Shown: positions 22,101 through 36,913 of the stretch, one piece after another
Position numbering within the stretch: position 1 is the first letter of the stretch
Layout: every line of letters starts with the position of its first letter
Source of the DNA: Petrolisthes cinctipes
Taxonomy: Eukaryota > Arthropoda > Malacostraca > Decapoda > Porcellanidae
Assembly (NCBI GenBank): GCA_033782935.1
Contig: JAWQEG010000723.1
Coordinates: 620,001 to 684,000 of the forward strand
Direction: 5' to 3'
Length of the DNA stretch: 64,000 nt
The notes under the pieces: model-generated
What the model was told of the DNA's origin: nothing
Database searches by the model: none
The model's input: only the letters and a program-made list of their open reading frames with translations
Translations under genes and position numbers: made by a program

Positions 22101-25100
22101 GCACTGTACAGATTGCTTCTGGGACCCCAAAATATTGAATTTTCCGGTGTTTTGAGCCTGAATTTGAGATATAAACGGGTACAGAAGATACATGCATATA
22201 TTGACTTTGGGCACCAAAAATATCGATTTTCAGCATGTTTTGGGCCTGAAATTTGAAAATACTCTAACACGGAGTAGGCATGTACAGATCGCTTCTGGGA
22301 CCCCAAAATATCGAATTTTCGGGTGTTTAAGGCCAGAATTTGAGATATAAACGGGTACAGAAGATGAATGCACATATCGACTTTTGGGCACCTAAAAAAT
22401 CGATTTTCAGTATGTTTTTGGCCTGTATTTTGAAAATACTCTAACACGGAGTAGGCATGTACAGATACCTTCTGGGACCTTTAAATATCGAATTTTCGGG
22501 TGTTATGGGACTGAATTTGAGATATCGATTTTTTGGCACCTAAAATGTCGATTTTTAGCATGTTTTTAGCCTATATTTTGAAAATATTCTAGCACTGTGT
22601 AGGCATGTACAGATTGCTTCTGGGACCCCAAAATATTGAATTTTCGGGTGTTTTGAGCCTGAATTTGAGATATAAACGGGTACTGAAGATGCATGCACAT
22701 ATCGACTTTTGTGCACCTAAAAGATCGATTTTCAGTATGTTTTGAGCATGTATTTTGAAAATACTCTAACACGGAGTAGGCATGTACAGATTGCTTCTGG
22801 GACCCCTAAATATCGAATTTTCGGGTGTTTTGGGACTGAATTTGAGATATCGACTTTTTGGCACCTAAAAGATCGATTTTTAGCATTTTTTTAGCCTATA
22901 TTTTGAAAATATTCTAGCACTGTGTATGCATGTACATATTGCTTCTGGGACCCCAAAATATTGAATTTTCGGGTGTTTTGAGCCTGAATTTGAGATATAA
23001 ACGGGTACAGAAGATACATGCACATATTGACTTTGGGCATCTAAAATATCGATTTTTAGCATGTTTTGGGCCGAAATTTTGAAAATACTCTAACACGGAG
23101 TAGGCATGTACAGATCGCTTCTGGGACCCCAAAATATCGACTTTTCGGGTGTTTAGGGCCAGAACTTGAGATATAAACGGGTACAGAAGATGCATGCACA
23201 TATCGACTTTTGGGCACCTAAAAGATCGATTTTCAGTATGTTTTGAGCATGTTTTTTGAAAATACTCTAACACGGAGTAGGCATGTACAGATACCTTCTG
23301 GGACCTCTAAATATCGAATTTTCGGGTGTTTTGAGCCTGAATTTGAGATATAAACGGGTACTGAATATGCATGCACATATCGACTTTTGTGCACCTAAAA
23401 GATAGATTTTCAGTATGTTTTGAGCATGTATTTTGAAAATACTCTAACACGGAGTAGGCATGTACAGATCGCTTCTGGGACCCCTAAATATCGAATTTTC
23501 GGGTGTTTTGGGACTGAATTTGGGATATCGACTTTTTGGCACCTAAATGATCGATTTTTAGCATGTTTTTAGCCTATATTTTGAAAATATTCTAGCACTG
23601 TACAGATTGCTTCTGGGACCCCAAAATATTGAATTTTCGGGTGTTTTGAGCCTGAATTTGAGATATAAACGGGTACAGAAGATACATGCACATATTGACT
23701 TTGGGCACCAAAAATATCGATTTTCAGCATGTTTTGGGCCTGAATTTTGAAAATAATCTAACACGGAGTAGGCATGTACAGATCACTTCTGGGACCCCAA
23801 AATATTGAATTTTCGGGTGTTTTGAGCCTGAATTTGAGATATAAACGGGTACTGAAGATGCATGCACATATCGACTTTTGTGCACCTAAAAGATCGATTT
23901 TCAGTATGTTTTGAGCATGTATTTTGAAAATACTCTAACACGGAGTAGGCATGTACAGATCGCTTCTGGGACCCCTAAATATCGAATTTTCGGGTGTTTT
24001 GGGACTGAATTTGAGATATAAACGGGTCCAGAAGATGCATGCACATATCGACTTTTGGGCACCTAAAAGATCGATTTTCAGTATGTTTTTGGCCTGTATT
24101 TTGAAAATACTCTAACACGGAGTAGGCATGTACAGATACCTTCTGGGACCTCTAAATATCGAATTTTCGGGTGTTTTGGGACTGAATTTGAGATATCGAT
24201 TTTTTGGCACCTAAAATGTCGATTTTTAGCATGTTTTTAGCCTATATTTTGAAAATATTCTAGCACTGTGTAGGCATGTACAGATTGCTTCTGGGACCCC
24301 AAAATATTGAATTTTCGGGTGTTTTGAGCCTGAATTTGAGATATAAACGGGTACAGATGATACATGCACATATTGACTTTGGGCATCTAAATTATCGATT
24401 TTCAGCATGTTTCGAGCCTGTATTTTGAAAATACTCTAACACTGAGTAGGCATGTACAGATTGCTTCTGGGACCCCAAAATATTGAATTTTCGGGTGTTT
24501 TGAGCCTGAATTTGAGATATAAACGGGTACTGAAGATGCATGCACATATCGACTTTTGTGCACCTAAAAGATCGATTTTCAGTATGTTTTGAGCATGTAT
24601 TTTGAAAATACTCTAACACGGAGTAGGCATGTACAGATCGCTTCTGGGACCCCTTAATATCGAATTTTCGGGTGTTTTGGGACTGAATTTGAGATATCGA
24701 CTTTTTGGCACCTAAAAGATCGATTTTTAGCATGTTTTTAGCCTATATTTTGAAAATATTCTAGCACTGAGTAGGCATGTACAGATTGCTTCTGGGACCC
24801 CAAAATATTGAATTTTCGGGTGTTTTGAGCCTGAATTTGAGATATAAACGGGTACAGAAGATACATGCACATATTGACTTTGGGCACCAAAAATATCGAT
24901 TTTTAGCATGTTTTGGGCCTGAATTTTGTAAATACTCTAACACGGAGTAGGCATGTACATATCGCTTCTGGGACCCCAAAATATCGAATTATCGGGTGTT
25001 TAGGGCCAGAATTTGAGATATAAACGGGTACAGAAGATGCATGCACATATCGACTTTTGGGCACCTAAAAGATCGATTTTCAGTATGTTTTTGGCCTGTA

Positions 25101-25476
25101 TTTTGAAAATACTCTAACACGGAGTAGGCATGTACAGATACCTTCTGGGACCTCTAAATATCGAATTTTCGGGTGTTATGGGACTGAATTTAAGATATCG
25201 ATTTTTTGGCACCTATAATATCGATTTTTAGCATGTTTTTATCCTATATTTTGAAAATATTCTAGCACTGTGTAGGCATGTACAGATTGCTTCTGGGACC
25301 CCAAAATATTGAATTTTCGGGTGTTTTGAGCCTGAATTTGAGATATAAACGGGTACAGAAGATACATGCACATATTGACTTTGGGCATCTAAAATATCGA
25401 TTTTCAGCATGTTTTGGGCCTGTATTTTAAAAATACTCTAACACGGAGTAGGCATGTACAGATCGCTTCTGGGGCC
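19151..25476 (+). repeat. Mosaic satellite block between D1 and D2
   Basis: Same satellite, with pieces related to the first 2 kb of the window in changed order. GTTACAGAAGATAGATG near 20,361 matches 1,860. CACCTGAGAGATCG near 21,575 matches about 400 (offset +21,173). The 22,064-22,500 stretch matches 1,245-1,680 (offset +20,819). The 22,914-23,270 stretch matches 601-960 (offset +22,313), including the short GCATGTTTTTTGAAAAT. Two internal repeats are also seen: CATCTAAATTATCG with ATGTTTCGAGCCTG near 20,900 and 24,390, about 3,488 bp apart, and GTTATGGGACTGAATTTAAGAT near 21,188 and 25,177, 3,989 bp apart. No gene or foreign element is present. Confidence 0.82.
20183..20228 (+). repeat. 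23-bp tandem duplication inside a C monomer
   Basis: The unit starts ATCGATTTTTTGGCACC and ends TATAAT; it occurs twice in direct succession, at 20,183-20,205 and 20,206-20,228. It accounts exactly for the 524 bp (501+23) distance between the flanking A monomers. The related monomers near 1,700 and 27,170 have a single copy, so the duplication is local and recent. Confidence 0.92.
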
Positions 25477-28400
25477 CCTAAATATCGAATTTTCTGTTGT
25501 TTTGGGACTGAATTTGAGATATCGACTTTTTGGCACCTAAAAGATCGATTTTTAGCATGTTTTTAGCCTATATTTTGAAAATATTCTAGCACTGTACAGA
25601 TTGCTTCTGGGACCCCATAATATTGAATTTTCGGGTGTTTTGAGCCTGAATTTGAGATATAAACGGGTACAGAAGATACATGCTCATATTGACTTTGGGC
25701 ACCAAAAATATCGATTTTCAGCATGTTTTGGGCCTGAATTTTGAAAATACTCTAACACGGAGTAGGCATGTACAGATCGCTTCTGGGACCCCAAAATATC
25801 GAATTTTCGGGTGTTTAGGGCCAGAATTTGAGATATAAACGGGTACAGATGATGCATGCACATATCGACTTTTGGGCACCTGAGAGATCGATTTTCAGTA
25901 TGTTTTTGGCCTGTATTTTGAAAATACTCTAACACGGAGTAGGCATGTACAGATACCTTCTGGGACCTCTAAATATCGAATTTTCGGGTGTTTTGGAACT
26001 GAATTTGAGATATCGATTTATTGTCACCTAAAATGTCGATTTTTAGCATGTTTTTCGCCTATATTTTGAAAATATTCTAGCACTGTGTAGGCATGTACAG
26101 ATTGCTTCTGGGACCCCAAAATATTGAATTTTCGGGTGTTTTGAGCCTGAATTTGAGATATAAACGGATACAGAAGATACATGCACATATTGACTTTGGG
26201 CACCAAAAATATCGATTTTCAGCATGTTTTGGGCCAAAATTTTGAAAATACTCTAACACGGAGTAGGCATGTACAGATCGCTTCTGGGACCCCAAAATAT
26301 CGACTTTTCGGGTGTTTAGGGCCAGAACTTGAGTTATAAACGGGTACAGAAGATGCATGCACATATCGACTTTTGGGCACCTAAAAGATCGATTTTCAGT
26401 ATGTTTTGAGCATGTTTTTTGAAAATACTCTAACACTAAGTAGGCATGTACAGATACCCTCTGGGACCTCTAAATATCGAATTTTCGGGTGTTTTGAGTC
26501 TGAATTTGAGATATAAACGGGTACTGAAGATGCATGCACATATCGACTTTTGTGCACCTAAAAGATCGATTTTCAGTATGTTTTGAGCATGTATTTTGAA
26601 AATACTCTAACACTGAGTAGGCATGTACAGATCGCTTCTGGGGCCCCTAAATATCGAATTTTCTGGTGTTTTGGGACTGAGTTTGAGATATCGACTTTTT
26701 GGCACCTAAAAGATCGATTTTTAGCATGTTTTTAGCCTATATTTTGAAAATATTCTAGCACTGTACAGATTGCTTCTGGGACCCCAAAATATTGAATTTT
26801 CGGGTGTTTTGAGCCTGAATTTGAGATGTAAACGGGTACAGAAGATACATGCATATATTGACTTTGGGCACCAAAAATATCGATTTTCAGCATGTTTTGG
26901 GCCTGAATTTTGAAAATACTCTAACACGGAGTAGGCATGTACAGATCGCTTCTGGGACCCCAAAATATCGAATTTTCGGGTGTTTAGGGCCAGAATTTGA
27001 GATATAAACGGGTACAGAAGATGAATGCACATATCGACTTTTGGGCACCTAAAAAATCGATTTTCAGTATGTTTTTGGCCTGTATTTTGAAAATACTCTA
27101 ACACGGAGTAGGCATGTACAGATACCTTCTGGGACCTTTAAATATCGAATTTTCGGGTGTTATGGGACTGAATTTGAGATATCGATTTTTTGGCACCTAA
27201 AATGTCGATTTTTAGCATGTTTTTACCCTATATTTTGAAAATATTCTAGCACTGTGTAGGCATGTACAGATTGCTTCTGGGACCCCAAAATATTGAATTT
27301 TCGGGTGTTTTGAGCCTGAATTTGAGATATAAACGGTTACAGAAGATAGATGCACATATTGACTTTGGGCATCTAAAATATCGATTTTCAGCATGTTTTG
27401 GGCCTGTATTTTGAAAATACTCTAACACTGAGTAGGCATGTACAGATCGCTTCTGGAACCCCAAAATATCGAATTTTCGGGTGTTTAGGGCCAGAATTTG
27501 AGATATAAACGGGTCCAGAAGATGCATGCACATATCGACTTTTGGGCACCTAAATGATCGATTTTCAGTATGATTTTGGCCTGTATTTTTGAAAATACTC
27601 TAACAAGGAGTAGGCATGTACAGATACCTTCTGGGACCTCTAAATATCGAATTTTCGGGTGTTTTGGGACTGAATTTGATATATCGATTTTTTGGCACCT
27701 AAAATGTCGACTTTTAGCATGTTTTTAGCCTATATTTTGAAAATATTCTAGCACTGTGTAGGCATGTACAGATTGCTTCTGGGACCCCAAAATATTGAAT
27801 TTTTCGGGAGTTTTGAGCCTGAATTTGAGATATAAACGGGTACAGAAGATACATGCACATATTGACTTTGGGCATCTAAAATATCGATTTTCAGCATGTT
27901 TTGGGCCTGTATTTTGAAAATACTCTAACACTGAGTAGGCATGTACAGATTGCTTCTGGGACCCCAAAATATTGAATTTTCGGGTGTTTTGAGCCTGAAT
28001 TTGAGATATAAACGGGTACTGAAGATGCATGCACATATCGACTTTTGTGCACCTAAAAGATCGATTTTCAGTATGTTTTGAGCATGTATTTTGAAAATAC
28101 TCTAACACGGAGTAGGCATGTACAGATCGCTTCTGGGACCCCTAAATATCGAATTTTCGGGTGTTTTGGGACTGAATTTGAGATATCGACTTTTTGGCAC
28201 CTAAAAGATCGATTTTTAGCATGTTTTTAGCCTATATTTTGAAAATATTCTAGCACTGAGTAGGCATGTACAGATTGCTTCTGGGACCCCAAAATATTGA
28301 ATTTTCGGGTGTTTTGAGCCTGAATTTGAGATATAAACGGGTACAGAAGATACATGCACATATTGACTTTGGGCACCAAAAATATCGATTTTCAGCATGT

Positions 28401-31400
28401 TTTGGGCCTAAATTTTGAAAATACTCTAACACGGAGTAGGCATGTACAGATCGCTTCTGGGACCCCAAAATATCGAATATTCGGGTGTTTAGGGCCAGAA
28501 TTTGAGATATAAACGGGTACAGAAGATGCTTGCACATATCGACTTTTGGGCACCTAAAAGATCGATTTTCAGTATGTTTTTGGCCTGTATGTTGAAAATA
28601 CTCTAACAAGGAGTAGGCATGTACAGATCGCTTCTGGGACCCCTAAATATCGAATTTTCGTGTGTGTTGGGACTGAATTTTAGATATCGACATTTTGGCA
28701 CCTAAAAGATCGATTTTTAGCATGTTTTTATCCTATATTTTGAAAATACTCTAACACGGAGTAGGCATGTACAGATCGCTTCTGGGACCCCTAAATATCG
28801 AATTTTCGTGTGTGTTGGGACTGAATTTGAGATATCGACATTTTGGCACCTAAAAGATCGATTTTTAGCATGTTTTTAGCCTATATTTTGAAAATATTCT
28901 AGCACTGAGTAGGCATGTACAGATTGCTTCTGGGACCCCAAAATATTGAATTTTCGGGTGTTTTGAGCCTGAATTTGAGATATAAACGGGTACAGAAGAT
29001 ACATGCACATATTGACTTTGGGCACCAAAAATATCGATTTTCAGCATGTTTTGGGCCTGAAATTTGAAAATTCTCTAACACGGGGTAGGCATGTACAGAT
29101 CGCTTCTGGGACCCCAAAATATCGAATTTTCGGGTGTTTAGGGCCAGAATTTGAGATATAAACGGGTACAGAAGATGCATGCACATATCGACTTTTGGGC
29201 ACCTAAAAGATCGATTTTCAGTATGTTTTGAGCATGTATTTTGAAAATACTCTAACACGGAGTAGGCATGTACAGATCGCTTCTGGGACCCCTAAATATC
29301 GAATTTTCGGGTGTTTTGGGACTGAATTTGAGATATCGACTTTTTGGCACCTAAAAGATCGACTTTTAGCATGTTTTTAGCCTATATTTTGAAAATATTC
29401 TAGCACTGAGTAGGCATGTACAGATTGCTTCTGGGACCCCAAAATATTGAATTTTTGGGTGTTTTGAGCCTGAATTTGAGATATAAACGGGTACTGAAGA
29501 TGCATGCACATATCGACTTTTGTGCACCTAAAAGATCGATTTTCAGTATGTTTTGAGCATGTATTTTGAAAATACTCTAACACGGAGTAGGCATGTACAG
29601 ATTGCTTCTGGGACCCCTAAATATCGAATTTTCGGGTGTTTTGGGACTGAATTTGAGATATCGACTTTTTGGCACCTAAAAGATCGATTTTTAGCATTTT
29701 TTTAGCCTATATTTTGAAAATATTCTAGCACTGAGTAGGCATGTACATATTGCTTCTGGGACCCCAAAATATTGAATTTTCGGGTGTTTTGAGCCTGAAT
29801 TTGAGATATAAACGGGTACAGAAGATACATGCACATATTGACTTTGGGCACCAAAAATATCGATTTCCAGCATGTTTTGGGCCTGAATTTTGAAAATACT
29901 CTAACACGGAGTAGGCATGTACAGATCGCTTCTGGGACCCCAAAATATCGAATTTTCCGGTGTTTAGGGCCAGAATTTGAGATATAAACGGGTACAGAAG
30001 ATGCATGCACATATCGACTTTTGGGCACCTAAATGATCGATTTTCAGTATGATTTTGGCCTGTATTTTGAAAATACTCTAACAAGGAGTAGGCATGTACA
30101 GATACCTTCTGGGACCTCTAAATATCGAATTTTCGGGTGTTTTGGGACTGAATTTGATATATCGATTTTTTGGCACCTAAAATTTCGATTTTTAGCATGT
30201 TTTTAGCCTATATTTTGAAAATATTCTAGCACTGTGTAGGCATGTACAGATTGCTTCTGGGACCCCGAAATATTGAATTTTCGGGTTTTTTGAGCCTGAA
30301 TTTGAGATATAAACGGGTACAGAAGATACATGCACATATTGACTTAGGGCATCTAAAATATCGATTTTCAGCATGTTTTGGGCCTGTATTTTGAAAATAC
30401 TCTAACACTGAGTAGGCATGTACAGATTGCTTCTGGGACCCCAAAATATTGAATTTTCGGGTGTTTTGAGCCTGAATTTGAGATATAAACGGGTACTGAA
30501 GATGCATGCACATATCGACTTTTGTGCACCTAAAAGATCGATTTTCAGTATGTTTTGAGCATGTATTTTGAAAATACTCTAACACGGAGTAGGCATGTAC
30601 AGATCGCTTCTGGGACCCCTAAATATCGAATTTTCGGGTGTTTTGGGACTGAATTTGAGATATCGACTTTTTGGCACCTAAAAGATCGATTTTTAGCATG
30701 TTTTTAGCCTATATTTTGAAAATATTCTAGCACTGAGTAGGCATGTACAGATTGCTTCTGGGACCCCAAAATATTGAATTTTCGGGTGTTTTGAGCCTGA
30801 ATTTGAGATATAAACGGGTACAGAAGATACATGCACATATTGACTTTGGGCATCAAAAATATCGATTTTCAGCATGTTTTGGGCCTGAATTTTGAAAATA
30901 CTCTAACACGGAGTAGGCATGTACAGATTGCTTCTGGGACCCCAAAATATCGAATATTCGGGTGTTTAGGGCCAGAATTTGAGATATAAACGGGTACAGA
31001 AGATGCTTGCACATATCGACTTTTGGGCACCTAAAAGATCGATTTTCAGTATGTTTTTGGCCTGTATGTTGAAAATACTCTAACAAGGAGTAGGCATGTA
31101 CAGATACCTTCTGGGACCTCTAAATATCGAATTTTCGGGTGTTTTGAGACTGAATTTGAGATATCGATTTATTGGCACCTAAAATGTCGATTTTTAGCAT
31201 GTTTTTAGCCTATATTTTGAAAATATTCTAACACTGTGTAGCCATGTACAGATTGCTTCTGGGACCCCAAAATATTGAATTTTCGGGTGTTTTGAGCCTG
31301 AATTTGAGATATAAACGGGTACAGAAGATACATGCACATATTGACTTTGGGCATCTAAAAGATCGATTTTCAGTATGTTTTGAGCATGTATTTTGAAAAT

Positions 31401-34400
31401 CCTCTAACACGGAGTAGGCATGTACAGATCGCTTCTGGGACCCCTAAATATCGAATTTTCGTGTGTGTTGGGACTGAATTTGAGATATCGACATTTTGGC
31501 ACCTAAAAGATCGATTTTTAGCATGTTTTTAGCCTATATTTTGAAAATATTCTAGCACTGAGTAGGCATGTACAGATTGCTTCTGGGACCCCAAAATATT
31601 GAATTTTCGGGTGTTTTGAGCCTGAATTTGAGATATAAACGGGTACAGAAGATACATGCACATATTGACTTTGGGCACCAAAAATATCGATTTTCAGCAT
31701 GTTTTGTGCCTGAATCTTGAAAATTCTCTAACGCGGAGTAGGCATGTACAGATCGCTTCTGGGACCCCAAAAAATCGAATTTTCGGGTGTTTAGGGCCAG
31801 AATTTGAGATATAAACGGGTACAGAAGATGCATGCACATATCGACTTTTGGGCACCTAAAAGATCGATTTTCAGTATGTTTTGAGCATGTATTTTGAAAA
31901 TACTCTAACACGGAGTAGGCATGTCCAGATCGCTTCTGGGACCCCTAAATATCGAATTTTCGGGTGTTTTGGGACTGAATTTGAGATATCTACTTTTTGG
32001 CACCTAAAAGATCGACTTTTAGCATGTTTTTAGCCTATATTTTGAAAATATTCTAGCACTGAGTAGGCATGTACAGATTGCTTCTGGGACCCCAAAATAT
32101 TGAATTTTCGGGTGTTTTGAGCCTGAATTTGAGATATAAACGGGTACAGAAGATACATGCACATATTGACTTTGGGCACCAAAAATATCGATTTTCAGCA
32201 TGTTTTGGGCCTGAATTTTGAAAATACTCTAACACGGAGTAGGCATGTACAGATCGCTTCTGGGACCCCAAAATATCGAATTTTCGGGTGTTTAGGGCCA
32301 GAATTTGAGATATAAACGGGTACAGAAGATGCATGCACATATCGACTTTTGGGCACCTAAAAGATCGATTTTCAGTATGTTTTTGGCCTGTATTTTGAAA
32401 ATACTCTAACAAGGAGAAGGCATGTACAGATACCTTCTGGGACCTCTAAATATCGAATTTTCGGGTGTTTTGGGATGAATTTGAGATATCGATTTTTTGG
32501 CACCTAAAATGTCGATTTTTAGCATGTTTTTAGCCTATATTTTGAAAATATTCTAGCACTGTGTAGGCATGTACAGATTGCTTCTGGGACCCCAAAATAT
32601 TGAATTTTCGGGTGTTTTGAGCCTGAATTTGAGATATAAACGGGTACAGAAGATACATGCACATATTGACTTTGGGCATCTAAAATATCGATTTTCAGCA
32701 TGTTTTCGGCCTGTATTTTGAAAATACTCTAACACTGAGTAGGCATGTACAGATTGCGTCTGGGACCCCAAAATATTGAATTTTTGGATGTTTTGAGCCT
32801 GAATTTGTGATATATACGGGTACTGAAGATGCATGCACATATCGACTTTTGTGCACCTAAAAGATCGATTTTCAGTATGTTTTGAGCATGTATTTTGAAA
32901 ATACTCTAACACGGAGTAGGCATGTACAGATACCTTCTGGAACCTCTAAATATCGAATTTTCGGGTGTTTTGGGACTGAATTTGTGATATCGATTTTTTG
33001 GCACCTAAAATGTCGATTTTTAGCATGTTTTTAGCCTATATTTTGAAAATATTCTAGCACTGTGTAGGCATGTACAGATTGCTTCTGGGACCCCAAAATA
33101 TTGAATTTTCGGGTGTTTTGAGCCTGAATTTGAGATATAAACGGGTAAAGAAGATACATGCACATATTGACTTTGGGCATCTAAAATATCGATTTTCAGC
33201 ATGTTTTGGGCCTGTATTTTGAAAATACTCTAACACTGAGTAGGCATGTACAGATTGCTTCTGGGACCCCAAAATATTGAATTTTCGGGTGTTTTGAGCC
33301 TGAATTTGAGATATAAACGGGTACTGAAGATGCATGCACATATCGACTTTTGTGCATCTAAAAGATCGATTTTCAGTATGTTTTGAGCATGTATTTTGAA
33401 AATACTCTAACACGGAGTAGGCATGTACAGATCGCTTCTGGGACCCCTAAATATCGAATTTTCGGGTGTTTTAGGACTGAATTTGAGATATCGACTTTTT
33501 GGCACCTAAAAGATCGATTTTTAGCATGTTTTTTTTAGCCTATATTTTGAAAATATTCTAGCACTGAGTAGGCATGTAAAGATTGCTTCTGGGACCCCAA
33601 AATATTGAATTTTCGGGTGTTTTGAGCATGAATTTGAGATATAAACGGGTACAGAAGATACATGCACATATTGACTTTGGGCACCAAAAATATCGATTTT
33701 CAGCATGTTTTGGGCCTGAATTTTGAAAATACTCTAACACGGAGTAGGTATGTACAGATCGCTTCTGGGACCCCAAAATATCGAATTTTCGGGTGTTTAG
33801 GGCCAGAATTTGAGATATAAACGGGTACAGAAGATGCATGCACATATCGACTTTTGGGCACCTAAAAGATCGATTTTCAGTATGTTTTTGGCCTGTATTT
33901 TGAAAATACTCTAACAAGGAGAAGGCATGTACAGATACCTTCTGTGACCTCTAAATATCGAATTTTCGGGTGTTTTGGGATGAATTTGAGATATCGATTT
34001 TTTGGCACCTAAAATGTCGATTTTTAGCATGTTTTTAGCCTATATTTTGAAAATATTCTAGCACTGTGTAGGCATGTACAGATTGCTTCTGGGACCCCAA
34101 AATATTGAATTTTCGGGTGTTTTGAGCCTGAATTCGAGATATAAACGGGTACAGAAGATACATGCACATATAGACTTTGGGCATCTAAAATATCGATTTT
34201 CAGCATGTTTTCGGCCTGTATTTTGAAAATACTCTAACACTGAGTAGGCATGTACAGATTGCGTCTGGGACCCCAAAATATTGAATTTTTGGGTGTTTTG
34301 AGCCTGAATTTGAGATATAAACGGGTACTGAAGATGCAAGCACATATCGACTTTTGTGCACCTAAAAGATCGATTTTCAGTATGTTTTGAGCATGTATTT

Positions 34401-34744
34401 TGAAAATACTCTAACACGGAGTAGGCATTTACAGATCGCTTCTGGGACCCCTAAATATCGAATTTTCGGGTGTTTGGGGACTGAATTTGAGATATCGACT
34501 TTTTGGCACCTAAAAGATCGATTTTTAGCATGTTTTTAGCCTATATTCTGAAAATATTCTAGCACCGAGTAGGCATGTACAGATTGCTTCTGGGACCCCA
34601 AAATATTGAATTTTCGGGTGTTTTGAGCCTGAATTTGAGATATAAACGGGTACAGAAGATACATGCACATATTGACTTTGGGCACCAAAAATATCGATTT
34701 TCAGCATGTTTTGGGCCTGAATTTTGAAAATACTCTAACACGGA

Positions 34745-34752
34745 GTAGATCG
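34745..34752 (+). repeat. 10-bp deletion junction at a monomer start
   Basis: The sequence reads GGAGTAGATCGCTTC where neighbouring monomers read GGAGTAGGCATGTACAGATCG, so GCATGTACAG is missing. AG stands at the end of the preceding GTAG and of the deleted block, consistent with a slip between very short repeats. The B-type monomer that follows is itself a chimera that takes on A1 features (GATACATGCACATATTGAC, CACCAAAAATATCG) in its second half. Confidence 0.85.
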
Positions 34753-36235
34753 CTTCTGGGACCCCAAAATATCGAATTTTCGGGTGTTTAGGGCCAGAAT
34801 TTGAGATATAAACGGGTACAGAAGATACATGCACATATTGACTTTGGGCACCAAAAATATCGATTTTCAGCATGTTTTGGGCCTGAATTTTGAAAATACT
34901 CTAACACGGAGTAGGCATGTACAGATCGATTCTGGGACCCCAAAATATCGAATTTTCGGGTGTTTAGGGCCAGAATTTGAGATATAAACGGGTACAGAAG
35001 ATGCATGCACATATCAACTTTTGGGCACCTAAAAGATCGATTTTCAGTATGTTTTTGGCCTGTATGTTGAAAATACTCTAACAAGGAGTAGGCATGTACA
35101 GATACCTTCTGGGACCTCTAAATATCGAATTTTTGGGTGTTTTGTGACTGAATTTGAGATATCGATTTTTTGGCACTTAAAATGTCGATTTTTAGCATGT
35201 TTTTAGCCTATATTTTGAAAATATTCTAGCACTGTGTAGGCATGTACAGATTGCTTCTGGGACCCCAAAATATTGAATTTTCGGGTGTTTTGAGCCTGAA
35301 TTTGAGATATAAACGGGTAAAGAAGATACATGCACATATTGACTTTGGGCATCTAAAATATCGATTTTCAGCATGTTTTGGGCCTGTATTTTGAAAATAC
35401 TCTAACACTGAGTAGGCATGTACAGATTGCTTCTGGGACCCCAAAATATTGAATTTTCGGGTGTTTTGAGCCTGAATTTGAGATATAAACGGGTACTGAA
35501 GATGCATGCACATATCGACTTTTGTGCACCTAAAAGATCGATTTTCAGTATGTTTTGAGCATGTATTTTGAAAATACTCTAACACGGAGTAGGCATGTAC
35601 AGATCGCTTCTGGTACCCCTAAAAATCGAATTTTCAGGTGTTTTGGGACTGAATTTGAGATATCGACTTTTTGGCACCTAAAAGATCGATTTTTAGCATG
35701 TTTTTAGCCTATATTTTGAAAATATTCTAGCACTGAGTAGGCATGTACAGATTGCTTCTGGGACCCCAAAATATTGAATTTTCGGGTGTTTTGAGCCTGA
35801 ATTTGAGATATAAACGGGTACAGAAGATACATGCACATATTGACTTTGGGCACCAAAAATATCGATTTTCAGCATGTTTTGAACCTGAATTTTGAAAATA
35901 CTCTAACACGAAGTAGGCATGTACAGATCGCTTCTGGGACCCCAAAATATCGAATTTTCGGGTGTTTAGGGCCAGAATTTGAGATATAAACGGGTACAGA
36001 AGATGCATGCACATATCAACTTTTGGGCACCTAAAAGATCGATTTTCAGTATGTTTTTGGCCTGTATGTTGAAAATACTCTAACAAGGAGTAGGCATGTA
36101 CAGATACCTTCTGGGACCTCTAAATATTGAATTTTCGGGTGTTTTGGGACTGAATTTGAGATATCGATTTTTTGGCACTTAAAATGTCGATTTTTAGCAT
36201 GTTTTTAGCCTATATTTTGAAAATATTCTAGCACT

Positions 36236-36913
36236 GTTTAGGCATGTACAGATTGCTTCTGGGACCCCAAAATATTGAATTTTCGGGTGTTTTGAGCCTG
36301 AATTTGAGATATAAACGGGTAAAGAAGATACATGCACATATTGACTTTGGGCATCTAAAATATCGATTTTCAGCATGTTTTGGGCCTGTATTTTGAAAAC
36401 ACTCTAACACTGAGTAGGCATGTACAGATTGCTTCTGGGACCCCAAAATATTGAATTTTCGAGTGTTTTGAGCCTGAATTTGAGATATAAACGGGTACTG
36501 AAGATGTATGCACATATCGACTTTTGTGCACCTAAAAGATCGATTTTCAGTATGTTTTGAGCATGTATTTTGAAAATACTCTAACACGGAGTAGGCATGT
36601 ACAGATCGCTTCTGGGACCCCAAAATATCGAATTTTCGGGTGTTTAGGGCCAGAATTTGAGATATAAACGGGTACAAAAGATGCATGCACATATCGACTT
36701 TTGGGCACCTAAAAAATCGTTTTTCAGTATGTTTTTGGCCTGTATGTTGAAAATACTCTAACAAGAGGTAGGCATGTACAGATACCTTCTGGGACCTCTA
36801 AATATCGAATTTTCGGGTGTTTTGGGACTGAATTTGAGATATCGATTATTTGGCACCTAAAATGTCGATTTTTAGCATGTTTTTAGCCTATATTTTGAAA
36901 ATATTCTAGCACT
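36236..36913 (+). repeat. A2-B2-B1-C1 tetramer (678 bp) created by loss of C2-A1
   Basis: Order is A2 36,236-36,411, B2 36,412-36,588, B1 36,589-36,765, C1 36,766-36,913. In D1 the B2 and B1 are separated by C2 and A1 (10,447-10,770, 324 bp). The junction falls in the motif shared by C2 and B1, GAGTAGGCATGTACAGATCG followed by CTTCTGGGACC. Joining two 177 bp monomers keeps one minus-strand frame open for 178 codons, an accident of length rather than a gene. Confidence 0.85.
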
